DNA from: Aquisphaera insulae
GTDB taxonomy: Bacteria > Planctomycetota > Planctomycetia > Isosphaerales > Isosphaeraceae
DNA length: 32,585 nucleotides
Assembly: GCF_011064615.1 (NCBI RefSeq)
Contig: NZ_JAALJH010000092.1
Location: 1 to 32,585, forward strand
Direction of reading: 5' to 3'
Below the pieces are notes generated by a model. That model saw only the letters and a program-made list of their open reading frames with translations. It did no database searches and was not told the origin of the DNA. This document shows, one piece after another, positions 16,866 to 24,720 of the stretch (the stretch's first letter is position 1; the number at the start of each line of letters is the position of its first letter). The position numbers and the translations under genes are program-made.

Positions 16866-17576
16866 TTGTCAGCTCGGATCTTGCTCGGGATCTTCGACGC
16901 GATCTACGGGGCGGCCTTGCTCGCCTGGATGGGGGGGCTGGCCGTCTCGCTCGTCGCGACCTACGTCCGTTCGCAGGGCCGTGCGGCGGGGGGCGATCCG
17001 GGGCGATTCGCGTGGGCACAGCCGCGCCGGGTCCACACCTGGGGGGCCATCGCGGGGGCGGTCGCGCTGCCGGCATTCGTCGCCGTCCCGCTCGGCTATC
17101 CGGAGATCCGTGGGCCGAGGATTGCCGTCCAGTCGATGGTCATCCTGGGCGGGATCCTGGCGATGATGTACGTGGCGAATCTACCCGCCCCGGCCGAACA
17201 GGACCGGCGGATCGCCCGCCTGGACCTGCTGGTGATCCTGGCCCTCTGCGGCCTGCTCGCGGCATTCGCGACCCGAGCTTCCCCCGGTTCCCGAGGCCTC
17301 GTGGAGCTCTCGCCGGCGGACCGGGTGCGGTACGACCAGGAGCTCGATCGGATCATCAAGGGACTCGAGATCAAGTACGGTCTCCGCGCGGGGGCAGCCG
17401 GGCCGGCCGACGATCCGGGGCGGTCGGGCCACCTCGTCGAGGAGGCGACGATTCGGGAACTCGAGTCGTACTACCGAGAGAAGCAACGGCGCGACCTGGA
17501 GCGGTCGCGCGGGGGTCCGGGGGCAATCCGTGCGGAGGGGCCCCGAGGACCGACTGGTCAACCGGAGGGTGATTGA
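16866..17576 (+). CDS. Unrecognised membrane protein with cytoplasmic tail
   Basis: The frame codes for about 236 residues if TTG 16866 is the start; a TTG at 16881 is possible, and neither has a clear Shine-Dalgarno sequence. Four hydrophobic stretches are visible: about 4-30, 58-78, 87-106 and 121-138. They are followed by a polar, charged tail of about 95 residues that is probably cytoplasmic and partly helical (ELDRIIKGLEIKYG, and ELESYYREKQRRDLERSR, which may be a short coiled coil). I do not recognise a family or conserved residues. It lies between the secreted protease and the DHH phosphoesterase, all on the same strand, with an 89-nt gap to the latter. Codon use is like its neighbours. 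Confidence 0.65.
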   Translation: MSARILLGIFDAIYGAALLAWMGGLAVSLVATYVRSQGRAAGGDPGRFAWAQPRRVHTWGAIAGAVALPAFVAVPLGYPEIRGPRIAVQSMVILGGILAMMYVANLPAPAEQDRRIARLDLLVILALCGLLAAFATRASPGSRGLVELSPADRVRYDQELDRIIKGLEIKYGLRAGAAGPADDPGRSGHLVEEATIRELESYYREKQRRDLERSRGGPGAIRAEGPRGPTGQPEGD

Positions 17577-17665
17577 CGTAAACTCGCCGTGACCGCGATG
17601 CATCCCGCGAACCAGGCGGGGGCTTCGCTCCCGGCGGTTCCCCGGCATCCGGAAGTCCTCTCGCG

Positions 17666-18763
17666 ATGACCGATCCCGAGCCCGACGCAGCCGTGAAGTC
17701 GAGAGACCTCCAGGACCAGCCCGCCCGGGTCGTCCGATCGGAGCGCCTGCTGGCGGTCCTCGGGCCGTTCCGAAGGGTCGCGATCGTCTCCCACGTCAAT
17801 CCCGACCCCGACTCGCTGGCGAGCATGCTGGGGCTCCGGGCGCTCATCGAGCAGGCCCAGCCGGACAAGCCGGTCCTGCTCACCGTGGAGGGGATGATCG
17901 CCCGGGCGGAGAACCGGGCGATGGTCGACCTGATCCCGATCCCGCTGATCCCGGTCGGATCGGTCACCATGGATCCCGAGACGGCCATCATCATGGTCGA
18001 CAGCCAGCCCAGGACCGGGCGCCGGGAGAGCGAGGAGACGTCCCCCCAGGTGGTCATCGATCACCACGAGACCGGGGGGGACCTCACCGGCGTCCTCTTC
18101 CGCGACATCCGGACGCACATGGGCGCGACCAGCACGATGGTCACCGGCTACCTGATCGAGCAGAAGGTGCTCGTCTCCCCGGAGCTCGCCACGGCCCTGC
18201 TCTACGGGATCGAGTCCGAGACGACCGGCTACCCGCGCGAGGCCAGCAGCCTGGATGACGGGGCGCTCGTCTGGCTCTATCCGCGCGCGAACAAGGACCT
18301 GCTGGCACGGATCCGCAATCCGAAGCTCCCGCAGAGCCACTTCGCCACCTTCCAGCATGCCCTCTCCAACGCCTTCCTCTACCGGGACGTGATCGTGAGT
18401 TGGTGCGGCGAGGTCACGCAGCCGGACATCATCGCGGAGATCGCCGATTTCTTCATCCGCTTCGATCGAGTCGACTGGGCGCTGGCCATCGGCCTCTTCG
18501 AGGGACATCTGAAACTCTCGCTCCGGGCCGCCGGCCTCGGGGACCGGGCGGGAGAGGTCCTTCGAGGGGTCGTGGAGGGGATGGGGAGCGCCGGCGGCCA
18601 CGACAAGCGGGCCGGCGGGATGATCTCCCAGGAATGCAAAGATCCCGAGACCATCGACCGCCTGATGAGGACGCTCCGCCGAAGGTTGCTGGAACGGCTG
18701 GAGATCGACGAGCATCAGGGCCAGCGACTCCTGAACGCCTGCCCCGAGATCCCCGCCCCATGA
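17666..18763 (+). CDS. DHH/DHHA1 phosphoesterase (NrnA-like)
   Basis: The 365-residue cytoplasmic enzyme has the two-domain layout of bacterial nanoRNases and pAp phosphatases. The DHH domain shows SHVNPDPDSLAS (His43, Asp47, Asp49), a VDSQP motif near residue 112 and IDHHE (Asp132-His133-His134), which together bind two metal ions in relatives. The DHHA1 domain ends with the substrate-binding GGHDKRAGG motif (His312). Family members hydrolyse very short oligoribonucleotides, 3'-phosphoadenosine 5'-phosphate or cyclic-dinucleotide products; which of these applies is unclear. The first 25-30 residues are polar and extend beyond the usual start. It begins 89 nt after the preceding membrane-protein gene. 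Confidence 0.88.
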   Translation: MTDPEPDAAVKSRDLQDQPARVVRSERLLAVLGPFRRVAIVSHVNPDPDSLASMLGLRALIEQAQPDKPVLLTVEGMIARAENRAMVDLIPIPLIPVGSVTMDPETAIIMVDSQPRTGRRESEETSPQVVIDHHETGGDLTGVLFRDIRTHMGATSTMVTGYLIEQKVLVSPELATALLYGIESETTGYPREASSLDDGALVWLYPRANKDLLARIRNPKLPQSHFATFQHALSNAFLYRDVIVSWCGEVTQPDIIAEIADFFIRFDRVDWALAIGLFEGHLKLSLRAAGLGDRAGEVLRGVVEGMGSAGGHDKRAGGMISQECKDPETIDRLMRTLRRRLLERLEIDEHQGQRLLNACPEIPAP

Positions 18764-18823
18764 CGGCGCGACGGCCGATTTCCGCTCGCGCCGCACATCT
18801 CGCAATCCGATATGAAGTCCCGG

Positions 18824-18855
18824 GATGCGGCTCGAGACATCTCGCCTCACGCATC
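18824..18855 (+). terminator. Candidate hairpin after the phosphoesterase gene
   Basis: An outer GATGCG/CGCATC pair (18824-18829 with 18850-18855) flanks an inner CGAGA/TCTCG stem (18833-18837 with 18840-18844). The structure lies 60 nt after the stop codon. The internal bulges and two-nucleotide loop make it a weaker case than the other hairpins. Confidence 0.3.
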
Positions 18856-18887
18856 GAACCATGATGCGGGATAATCCTCCGGATGTC

Positions 18888-18916
18888 TGGAACGTGCCCT
18901 GCGACGAGACTATATT
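18888..18916 (+). promoter_or_regulatory. Weak candidate promoter for the DUF1559 gene
   Basis: TATATT at 18911-18916 is a good -10 element. The hexamer 17 nt upstream, TGGAAC (18888-18893), is only a partial -35 match. The start codon at 19056 would be about 130 nt downstream of initiation. Confidence 0.3.
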
Positions 18917-19055
18917 CAAGACCTGAGGTGACGCTCCCGCTCCTCCTCTCCCGGGAGTCATGGATCCGTTACTTGGGGTCGGGGTGCGTTCACTCGATCC
19001 CCCGAGGGTCCGTCGGCACCCGCCCGACGACCTCTCCTCTCCGCGAGCCCTCGCA

Positions 19056-20117
19056 ATGACCCGAGTCCATCGAGCCGGCTTCACCCTGATCGAGCTGCTC
19101 GTGGTGATGATGATCCTCGCCATCATGATCGCGCTGCTCCTGCCCGCCGTGCAGGCGGCTCGCGAGGCGGCTCGCCGCATCCAGTGCACGAACAACCTCA
19201 AGCAGCTCGGGCTCGGCGTCCACCAGTACGAGGGACAGTCGGGCTGCCTGCCCCCGGCGCTGCTCTTGAAGGGGAAGCCGGCCGGCATCGAATGGGTGGG
19301 AGACTGGGGGGTCAACGCCCGAATCCTGAATTTCCTGGAGCAGGGCGTTCTCTATAATGCGATCAACTTCAATTTTCCCCACGCGGATCCGTCGAACCTC
19401 ACCGTCACGTCTCAGGTGATCAGCTCCTTCATCTGCCCGAGCGACGTCTCGCCCTGGTCGGTGACGGCGGGGGCGACGACGACAGCCGTGACGACCTACG
19501 GTTGGTCGATGGGTGACTGGTACGTGTGGGGAGGGTTCGGGAGTTATCCGACGCGATCGGCCTTCGCGACGAACAGGAATCGGCGGCTGGCGGAATTCGC
19601 CGACGGCCTGTCGAGCACGTTGCTGGCCAGCGAGGTCCGAGCCGGTCAGCCCTCGATCTCTGGCCTGAGCTCCCTCGCCCTGTTCAACAATCCGTCGAAG
19701 CCGCTGGAAGTGAACATCCCCCCGGCGGCCGTGCTGCCGGTCGTCACGGATGGGAGCGTATTAACCCTCTCCGTCGGTCACGCCGACTGGGCCAACGGCA
19801 GCGTCCTTCACAGCGGGGTGACGACCGCCTGGGGGCCGAATACGAAGGTCATCCCGCCGGCTGGCGGGGGGCGAGGCTCCGGAGGCTCGAACGCGAGCAG
19901 CTTCACGGGTGTGGATCTCGACTTGATGGGCATCCCGGAGGCGGCCGGCGGCCCCACCTACGGTGCGATCACGAGCCGCAGCTATCATCCCGGCGGGGTG
20001 AACCTCCTCCTCGGCGACGGCAGCGTCCGGTTCGTCAAGGAGACGATCGTCGGTACGATCTGGCGGTCGCTGGGGACCGTCTCCTCGGGCGACTTCCTCA
20101 GCGGCGACGCGTATTGA
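19056..20117 (+). CDS. DUF1559 protein with prepilin-type N-terminal methylation signal
   Basis: The 353-residue protein starts at ATG 19056, which places the type III signal correctly: MTRVHRAGFTLIELLVV, with cleavage expected between Gly and Phe and the usual Glu five residues later. A 20-residue hydrophobic helix follows, then the family-typical LLLPAVQAAREAARRIQCTNNLKQLGLG. The C-terminus has the planctomycete SYHPGGVNLLLGDGSVRFV segment (H-x9-DG motif). These proteins are massively amplified in planctomycetes and are processed like pseudopilins, so a type II secretion or pilus-like surface structure is possible. The frame extends upstream to 18960 without family resemblance. Confidence 0.93.
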   Translation: MTRVHRAGFTLIELLVVMMILAIMIALLLPAVQAAREAARRIQCTNNLKQLGLGVHQYEGQSGCLPPALLLKGKPAGIEWVGDWGVNARILNFLEQGVLYNAINFNFPHADPSNLTVTSQVISSFICPSDVSPWSVTAGATTTAVTTYGWSMGDWYVWGGFGSYPTRSAFATNRNRRLAEFADGLSSTLLASEVRAGQPSISGLSSLALFNNPSKPLEVNIPPAAVLPVVTDGSVLTLSVGHADWANGSVLHSGVTTAWGPNTKVIPPAGGGRGSGGSNASSFTGVDLDLMGIPEAAGGPTYGAITSRSYHPGGVNLLLGDGSVRFVKETIVGTIWRSLGTVSSGDFLSGDAY

Positions 20118-20195
20118 GCCTGGCCGCACCCGCGCCCCGGCGCCCGCCCGCCGGGTCGACGCCCCCTTCGCCTGCTCGCCACGCCGGCCTCGCAC

Positions 20196-20225
20196 TTGCC
20201 GGTTTCCGCATAATGGTTGTAGAGT
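20196..20225 (+). promoter_or_regulatory. Weak candidate promoter for the lipB-lipA pair
   Basis: TTGCCG (20196-20201) and TAGAGT (20220-20225), each with four of six consensus bases, are 18 nt apart. They lie in the gap after the DUF1559 gene and about 155 nt before the chosen lipB start. This is only a pattern match. Confidence 0.25.
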
Positions 20226-20379
20226 GAATCGGCCCGCGAGCCCGCCGATGCCCCAGCGAACATCGGCCCGGGACACGGGAGCAGGGTGTCCGCGCGACGC
20301 GATGTCGCCATGCCCTGCCTCGTCACTCGAGAGACAGCGACCGAAACGACGTGTTCATCGTCGGGGGGATCGTTTCCTG

Positions 20380-21111
20380 ATGCAGCCGCCCTCCGCGACG
20401 TCGATGCAGGTTCATCTCCTGGGGCTTTCGGACTTCCTCGAGGTCCAGGCCCTGCAACGGCGGATGGTCTACGACCTCGGCGAGCGGGGCGGGGCGTCCC
20501 TGATACTCTGCGAGCACCCGCCGACGATCAGCGTGGGCCGGTCCGGCAGCCGGTCCCACATCATCCCCGACGACGAGACGCTGCGGGCCCTTGGGGTCCG
20601 CGTCCACTGGGTCAATCGGGGGGGCGATTGCGTGCTCCACCTGCCAGGCCAGCTCGTCGCCTACCTGGCCTATCCCCTGAACCATGGGGGGCTGACGCCT
20701 GTCGGTTACGTGGATCGACTTCACGAGGTGATCCTCGGCGTGCTCCGGGAATTCGACCTGGAGGGCGTGACTCGGGCCGGCTGGCCCGGGATCTTCCTGG
20801 GCCGGGCTCGCGTGGCCGCGGTTGGCGTGGCCGTGAGCCGCTGGATCGCCTATCATGGATTCTCCATCAACGTGGGGCCGTCGCTCGACCCGTTCAGCCT
20901 GATCGAGGAACCGGGCCCGGACTCGGCCCCCATCCGCCAGACGTCGATGGAGTCTCGCCGTCAGCGTCCCGCCCCGATGCACCGGGTGAGAGAGGCGGTC
21001 ATCCGCCACGTCGGACGTGTCCTCGACCTGCAGGAATACCATGTTCATGCGGGCCATCCCCTGATCCGCCGCAAGGTCCTGTCCCATGCCTACGCTCCCA
21101 GTCCTGGATGA
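20380..21111 (+). CDS. lipB: LipB-like octanoyltransferase homologue with altered active site
   Basis: The 243-residue protein belongs to the LipB/LplA fold family, which moves octanoyl groups from acyl carrier protein to lipoyl domains. ATG 20380 has a G-rich Shine-Dalgarno sequence about 12 nt upstream; ATG 20404 is an alternative. Family segments are clear: LILCEHPPTISVGR, VNRGGDCVLHLPGQLV, GWPGIFLGRARVAAVGVAVS and YHGFSINV. In E. coli LipB the catalytic Lys is in KKICSLG and the catalytic Cys in NPCG. Aligned here by eye, the Lys position is Arg144 and the Cys position is Pro178 (LIEEPGPDS). The ordinary acyl-enzyme mechanism therefore seems impossible unless another residue, such as the Cys in GGDCVLH, takes part. 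The gene overlaps lipA by 26 nt, which ties it to lipoate synthesis. Confidence 0.82.
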   Translation: MQPPSATSMQVHLLGLSDFLEVQALQRRMVYDLGERGGASLILCEHPPTISVGRSGSRSHIIPDDETLRALGVRVHWVNRGGDCVLHLPGQLVAYLAYPLNHGGLTPVGYVDRLHEVILGVLREFDLEGVTRAGWPGIFLGRARVAAVGVAVSRWIAYHGFSINVGPSLDPFSLIEEPGPDSAPIRQTSMESRRQRPAPMHRVREAVIRHVGRVLDLQEYHVHAGHPLIRRKVLSHAYAPSPG

Positions 21112-22048
21112 GATCCCCGGCCGAGGTGACGAACCGCCGACACGCCCCCGACGGCTTCCCCCCTGGCTGAAGCGGCCGATCCCCTCTTCCGGCGGCACCT
21201 ACTTCACCGACCGCCTCGTGTCCGAGCTGGGGCTCGAGACCATCTGCGAGAGCGCCCGCTGCCCCAACCGGTCGGAGTGCTGGACCCGCCGGACGGCCAC
21301 GTTCATGATCCTGGGCGAGACCTGCACCCGCCCGTGCGGCTTCTGCGCCGTGAAGCGAGGCAAGCCCGAGGCGGTGGCGGCCGACGAGCCCGACCGCGTC
21401 GCCGAGGCCTGCGCCCGGCTCGGCCTCCGGCACGTCGTCATCACGTCCGTCACCCGCGACGACCTCCCCGACGGCGGCGCCGATCACTTCCGCCGCTGCG
21501 TCCTGGCGGTCCGGGAGCGGACCGGGGCCACCATCGAGGTCCTCACCCCGGACTTCGACGGGCGGCCGGACTGCATCGACATCGTCCTCCAGGCCAAGCC
21601 CGAGCTCTTCAACCACAACCTGGAGACGGTCGCCCGGCTCCAGCAGTTCGTCCGCCGCAAGAGCCAGTACGCGGTCAGCCTGGCGGTCATCCGCCACGTC
21701 AAGGACGTCAGCCCGGAGACGAAGACCAAGAGCGGCCTGATGCTGGGCCTCGGCGAGACCACCGAGGAGATCCTCGAGACCCTGGCCGATCTCCGCGCCA
21801 ACGGCTGCGACCTGATCACCATGGGCCAGTATCTCCAGCCCTCGGCCCGACACCTGCCGGTCGTCCGGTATCTCCCGCCCGAGGAGTTCGACCGCCTCGG
21901 CGCCATCGCCCGGTCGCTCGGCTTCGCCGACGTCGCCTCCGGCCCGTTCGTCCGCTCGAGCTACCACGCCGACGAGATGGCCCGCGGCGGCGAGGACGAG
22001 CCTGCCTTCCCGTCCTCGCCGATCATGCCCGGGCTCGCCCCCGCCTGA
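21086..22048 (+). CDS. lipA: Lipoyl synthase
   Basis: The 320-residue radical-SAM enzyme inserts two sulfur atoms into protein-bound octanoyl groups to make lipoyl cofactors. Both iron-sulfur clusters are intact: the auxiliary cluster ligands Cys54, Cys59 and Cys65 (CESARCPNRSEC) and the radical-SAM cluster ligands Cys80, Cys84 and Cys87 (CTRPCGFC). The C-terminal RSSYHA supplies the conserved serine ligand of the auxiliary cluster. MGQYLQPS and VASGPFVRSSY are typical. The start codon lies inside the end of the lipB-like gene, in another frame, so translational coupling is likely. Length is normal for the family. Confidence 0.97.
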   Translation: MPTLPVLDEIPGRGDEPPTRPRRLPPWLKRPIPSSGGTYFTDRLVSELGLETICESARCPNRSECWTRRTATFMILGETCTRPCGFCAVKRGKPEAVAADEPDRVAEACARLGLRHVVITSVTRDDLPDGGADHFRRCVLAVRERTGATIEVLTPDFDGRPDCIDIVLQAKPELFNHNLETVARLQQFVRRKSQYAVSLAVIRHVKDVSPETKTKSGLMLGLGETTEEILETLADLRANGCDLITMGQYLQPSARHLPVVRYLPPEEFDRLGAIARSLGFADVASGPFVRSSYHADEMARGGEDEPAFPSSPIMPGLAPA

Positions 22049-22124
22049 TCGCCGTCGACCGCCCGGCACAATCCACCCTCCCCGACTCGCACAGGCTCTC
22101 CACGATTTGTAAAGGTTAGCGGTC

Positions 22125-23531
22125 ATGCCAGAGACGCTTTTCCAGAAGGTATGGAACCGACACGTGGTGACCTCCACCGACGAGGCCACCCTGCTCTACA
22201 TCGATCGCCACCTGGTCCACGAGGTCACCAGCCCGCAGGCGTTCGACGGCCTCCGCCTCGCCCATCGCAGGGCCCGCCGGCCCGACCTCACGTTCGCGAC
22301 GGTCGACCATAACGTCCCGACCGAGAACCAGCTCGACATCCGCGACCCGCTCTCGCGACGCCAGGTGGAGACCCTCCGCGCCAACTGCGAGGAGTTCGGC
22401 GTCACGCTCTACGACATCAAGAGCGGCCGGCAGGGGATCGTCCACGTCATCGGGCCGGAGCTCGGCCTGACGCTCCCCGGGACCACGATCGTCTGCGGCG
22501 ATAGCCACACCAGCACCCACGGCGCCTTCGGCGCGCTCGCCTTCGGCATCGGCACCAGCGAGGTGGAGCACGTCCTGGCCACCCAGACCCTCTGGCAGGG
22601 GAGGCGCCCGCCGTCGCTCGGGATCGAGGTGACGGGCACGCTGCCGGCCGGGCTCGAGCCCAAGGACATCATCCTGGCGGTCATCCGGGCCATCGGCACC
22701 GGGGGCGGTACGGGACACGTCATCGAGTACTACGGGCCGGCGATCTCCGCCCTCTCGATGGAAGGCCGGCTGACCGTCTGCAACATGTCCATCGAGGCGG
22801 GCGCCCGCGCCGGCCTGATCGCGCCGGATGATACGACGATCGAGTACATCGCCGGCACCGATCGCCAGTTCGCCCCGAAGGGCAAGGCGCTCGACGCCGC
22901 CATCGCCGACTGGAAGACGCTGAGGACCGATGACCCGTCGTCCTTCGACGCCCACGTCCGGATCCATGCCTCCGACCTCGTCCCCCAGGTGACCTGGGGC
23001 ACGACCCCGGCGATGACCGTGGACGTGACGGGCCGCCTCCCCGAGCTTCGCGACCTGCCGACGGCCGCCCGCGACGACGCGCAGCGGGCCTTCGAGTACA
23101 TGGGGCTTCAGCCGGGCACGGCCGTCGATCAGATCCCGGTGGACATCGTCTTCATCGGCTCGTGCACCAACGGCCGGATCGAGGACCTCCGCTCCGCCGC
23201 GAAGGTCTTCCGGGGCCGGCACGTCGCGCCGGGCGTCCGGGCACTCGTCGTCCCCGGCAGCGAGCAGGTCCGCCTCCAGGCCGAGACCGAGGGACTGGAC
23301 CGCGTCTTTTCCGAGGCCGGCGCCGAGTGGCGCGAGGCCGGGTGCAGCATGTGCCTGGCGATGAACCCGGACCGCCTCCAGCCCGGCCAGCGCGCCGCCA
23401 GCACCAGCAACCGCAACTTCGAGGGCCGACAGGGCCCCGGCGGCCGGACCCACCTGGTCAGCCCCTCCATGGCCGCCGCCGCCGCCGTGACGGGCCGGTT
23501 CACCGACGTCCGGGCACTGCTCGCTCGCTGA
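22125..23531 (+). CDS. leuC: 3-isopropylmalate dehydratase large subunit
   Basis: The 468-residue aconitase-family subunit isomerises 2-isopropylmalate to 3-isopropylmalate in leucine synthesis together with LeuD. The [4Fe-4S] ligands are present in FIGSCTNG and GCSMCLAMN. Other signatures are VCGDSHTSTHGAFGALAFGIGTSE (residues about 124-147) and STSNRNFEGRQG near the C-terminus. The gene begins 76 nt after lipA, with AAAGG about 12 nt before the ATG. LeuD follows after 171 nt. Length is normal. Confidence 0.97.
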   Translation: MPETLFQKVWNRHVVTSTDEATLLYIDRHLVHEVTSPQAFDGLRLAHRRARRPDLTFATVDHNVPTENQLDIRDPLSRRQVETLRANCEEFGVTLYDIKSGRQGIVHVIGPELGLTLPGTTIVCGDSHTSTHGAFGALAFGIGTSEVEHVLATQTLWQGRRPPSLGIEVTGTLPAGLEPKDIILAVIRAIGTGGGTGHVIEYYGPAISALSMEGRLTVCNMSIEAGARAGLIAPDDTTIEYIAGTDRQFAPKGKALDAAIADWKTLRTDDPSSFDAHVRIHASDLVPQVTWGTTPAMTVDVTGRLPELRDLPTAARDDAQRAFEYMGLQPGTAVDQIPVDIVFIGSCTNGRIEDLRSAAKVFRGRHVAPGVRALVVPGSEQVRLQAETEGLDRVFSEAGAEWREAGCSMCLAMNPDRLQPGQRAASTSNRNFEGRQGPGGRTHLVSPSMAAAAAVTGRFTDVRALLAR

Positions 23532-23595
23532 GAGCTTCCGGGGCGTCCCTCGCCTCCCCCCTTCCCCGCATGACCAGGGCCGAGGCGCCCCGGTC

Positions 23596-23633
23596 CCCTC
23601 CCCCCACCGTGGGGGAGGGTTAGGGAGAGGGGG
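23596..23633. repeat. Hairpin plus G-quadruplex-like motif in the leuC-leuD spacer
   Basis: A perfect 9-bp inverted repeat, CCCTCCCCC (23596-23604) with GGGGGAGGG (23611-23619), has a 6-nt loop. The right arm continues into four G-runs of at least three on the plus strand at 23611-23615, 23617-23619, 23623-23625 and 23629-23633, separated by 1, 3 and 3 nt. This fits the classical G-quadruplex pattern. The hairpin and the quadruplex share bases and would be mutually exclusive in RNA. Similar C/G-rich palindromes are dispersed in some high-GC genomes, so it may be a repeat-family member. Confidence 0.6.
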
Positions 23634-23702
23634 CGACCGGCCGCGACAATTCACTCGAACACAACGACAAACAACGGCACTCCCCTACAGAGATCTCTCC
23701 TC

Positions 23703-24374
23703 ATGGAACCCTTCATCACCCACCGCGGCCGGGTCGCCGTCCTGAACTGGACCGACGTGAACACCGACCTGATCATCCCGGCCCGCTACCTGAAGCGGAT
23801 CGAGCGCACGGGCTACGGCAAGCTCCTCTTCGCCGACAAACGCTACGTCCCCGGCGGAGCCCCGCCGATCGACGACCCGGATGCCCACGGCCCTGATACC
23901 CCGGACTTCCCGCTCAACGATCCCGCGCTGAAGGGCGCGACGGTCCTCGTCGCCGGCCGCAACTTCGGCTGCGGATCCAGCCGCGAGCACGCCGTCTGGG
24001 CGATCGCCCAGGCCGGGTATCGCGCCGTGATCGCCCCCGGCAAGGGGGAGGGATTCGCCGACATCTTCGAGGGCAACGCCTACAACAACGGCCTGCTCCC
24101 GATCGAGCTCGACCCGGTCGACTGGCAGCAGATCGCCGACGCGGGACTCGCCTCCTCGGCCACCGAGGTCACGATCGACCTGAAGGAGCGCGTCATCACC
24201 CTCCACCGCGCCGACGGCGTCACCGCCGCCATCCCCTTCGACGTCCCCGAAGCCCAGCGTCACCGCCTGCTCAACGGCCTCGACTTCATCGCCGAGACCC
24301 TCGAGCACGCCCCGGCCATCCGCCGCCACGAGGAGGCTATGTCGGGCTGGATCACGCCGTCGACGACGGCGTGA
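23703..24374 (+). CDS. leuD: 3-isopropylmalate dehydratase small subunit
   Basis: The 223-residue swivelling-domain subunit pairs with LeuC. It has the family segments NTDLIIPARYLKRI, VAGRNFGCGSSREHAVWAI and FADIFEGNAYNNGLLPI. The first 55 residues and the length are normal, with a C-terminal tail slightly longer than usual (about 20 residues). It lies 171 nt after leuC, a longer spacing than is usual for the pair, and the spacer holds a strong hairpin with an overlapping G-rich motif, which could alter the ratio of the two subunits. Confidence 0.96.
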   Translation: MEPFITHRGRVAVLNWTDVNTDLIIPARYLKRIERTGYGKLLFADKRYVPGGAPPIDDPDAHGPDTPDFPLNDPALKGATVLVAGRNFGCGSSREHAVWAIAQAGYRAVIAPGKGEGFADIFEGNAYNNGLLPIELDPVDWQQIADAGLASSATEVTIDLKERVITLHRADGVTAAIPFDVPEAQRHRLLNGLDFIAETLEHAPAIRRHEEAMSGWITPSTTA

Positions 24375-24425
24375 CTATCTGTTGCATCGAGGTCGTTGGA
24401 CAATCTCACGGCATGGGGTTAGTCC

Positions 24426-24701
24426 ATGGTTGATGAACAAGTCCTATTCAATCGAGGCGATGTCGTGGTCACACCGACTCGCTTCATGGTGGGGTCGAAG
24501 ACTTATGCCATTAGGAACATCGTCTCGACGCGTGGACTTGTAGAACGGCCAGGTTGCATCGGAGTACTCTTGCGCAAGACTCCCATCTATCGCGTGGTGC
24601 TCACGACTGCTGCAGGGGAGTTATCGGCCTACGAGTGTAGAGACCCGTCGTTCATCCGAGACTTGCTTACGGCCCTCGATCAGGCGATCGCGATGCACTG
24701 A
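24426..24701 (+). CDS. Small DUF6232-like protein lacking the usual membrane hairpin
   Basis: The 91-residue protein has the start of the DUF6232 pattern (VLFNRGDVVVTPTRFMVGSKTYAIRNIVSTRG) and its end (YRVVLTTAAGELSAYECRDPSFIRDLLTALDQAI). Family members as I recall them carry two hydrophobic helices between these halves. Here only a short RPGCIGVLLRKTPI connects them, so the protein should be soluble. Base composition is visibly lower in GC than the flanking genes, with many A- or T-ending codons, which hints at a different origin. The gene ends 19 nt before the convergent glycoside hydrolase stop. Function unknown. Confidence 0.7.
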   Translation: MVDEQVLFNRGDVVVTPTRFMVGSKTYAIRNIVSTRGLVERPGCIGVLLRKTPIYRVVLTTAAGELSAYECRDPSFIRDLLTALDQAIAMH

Positions 24702-24720
24702 GGAGTTCCCACCTCACGCC

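Noticed and set aside
22116..23654. Antiparallel frame across leuC
   Set aside because: LeuC in the sense frame is complete with iron-sulfur ligands; the reverse frame is low in hydrophobic core patterns and has no motif.
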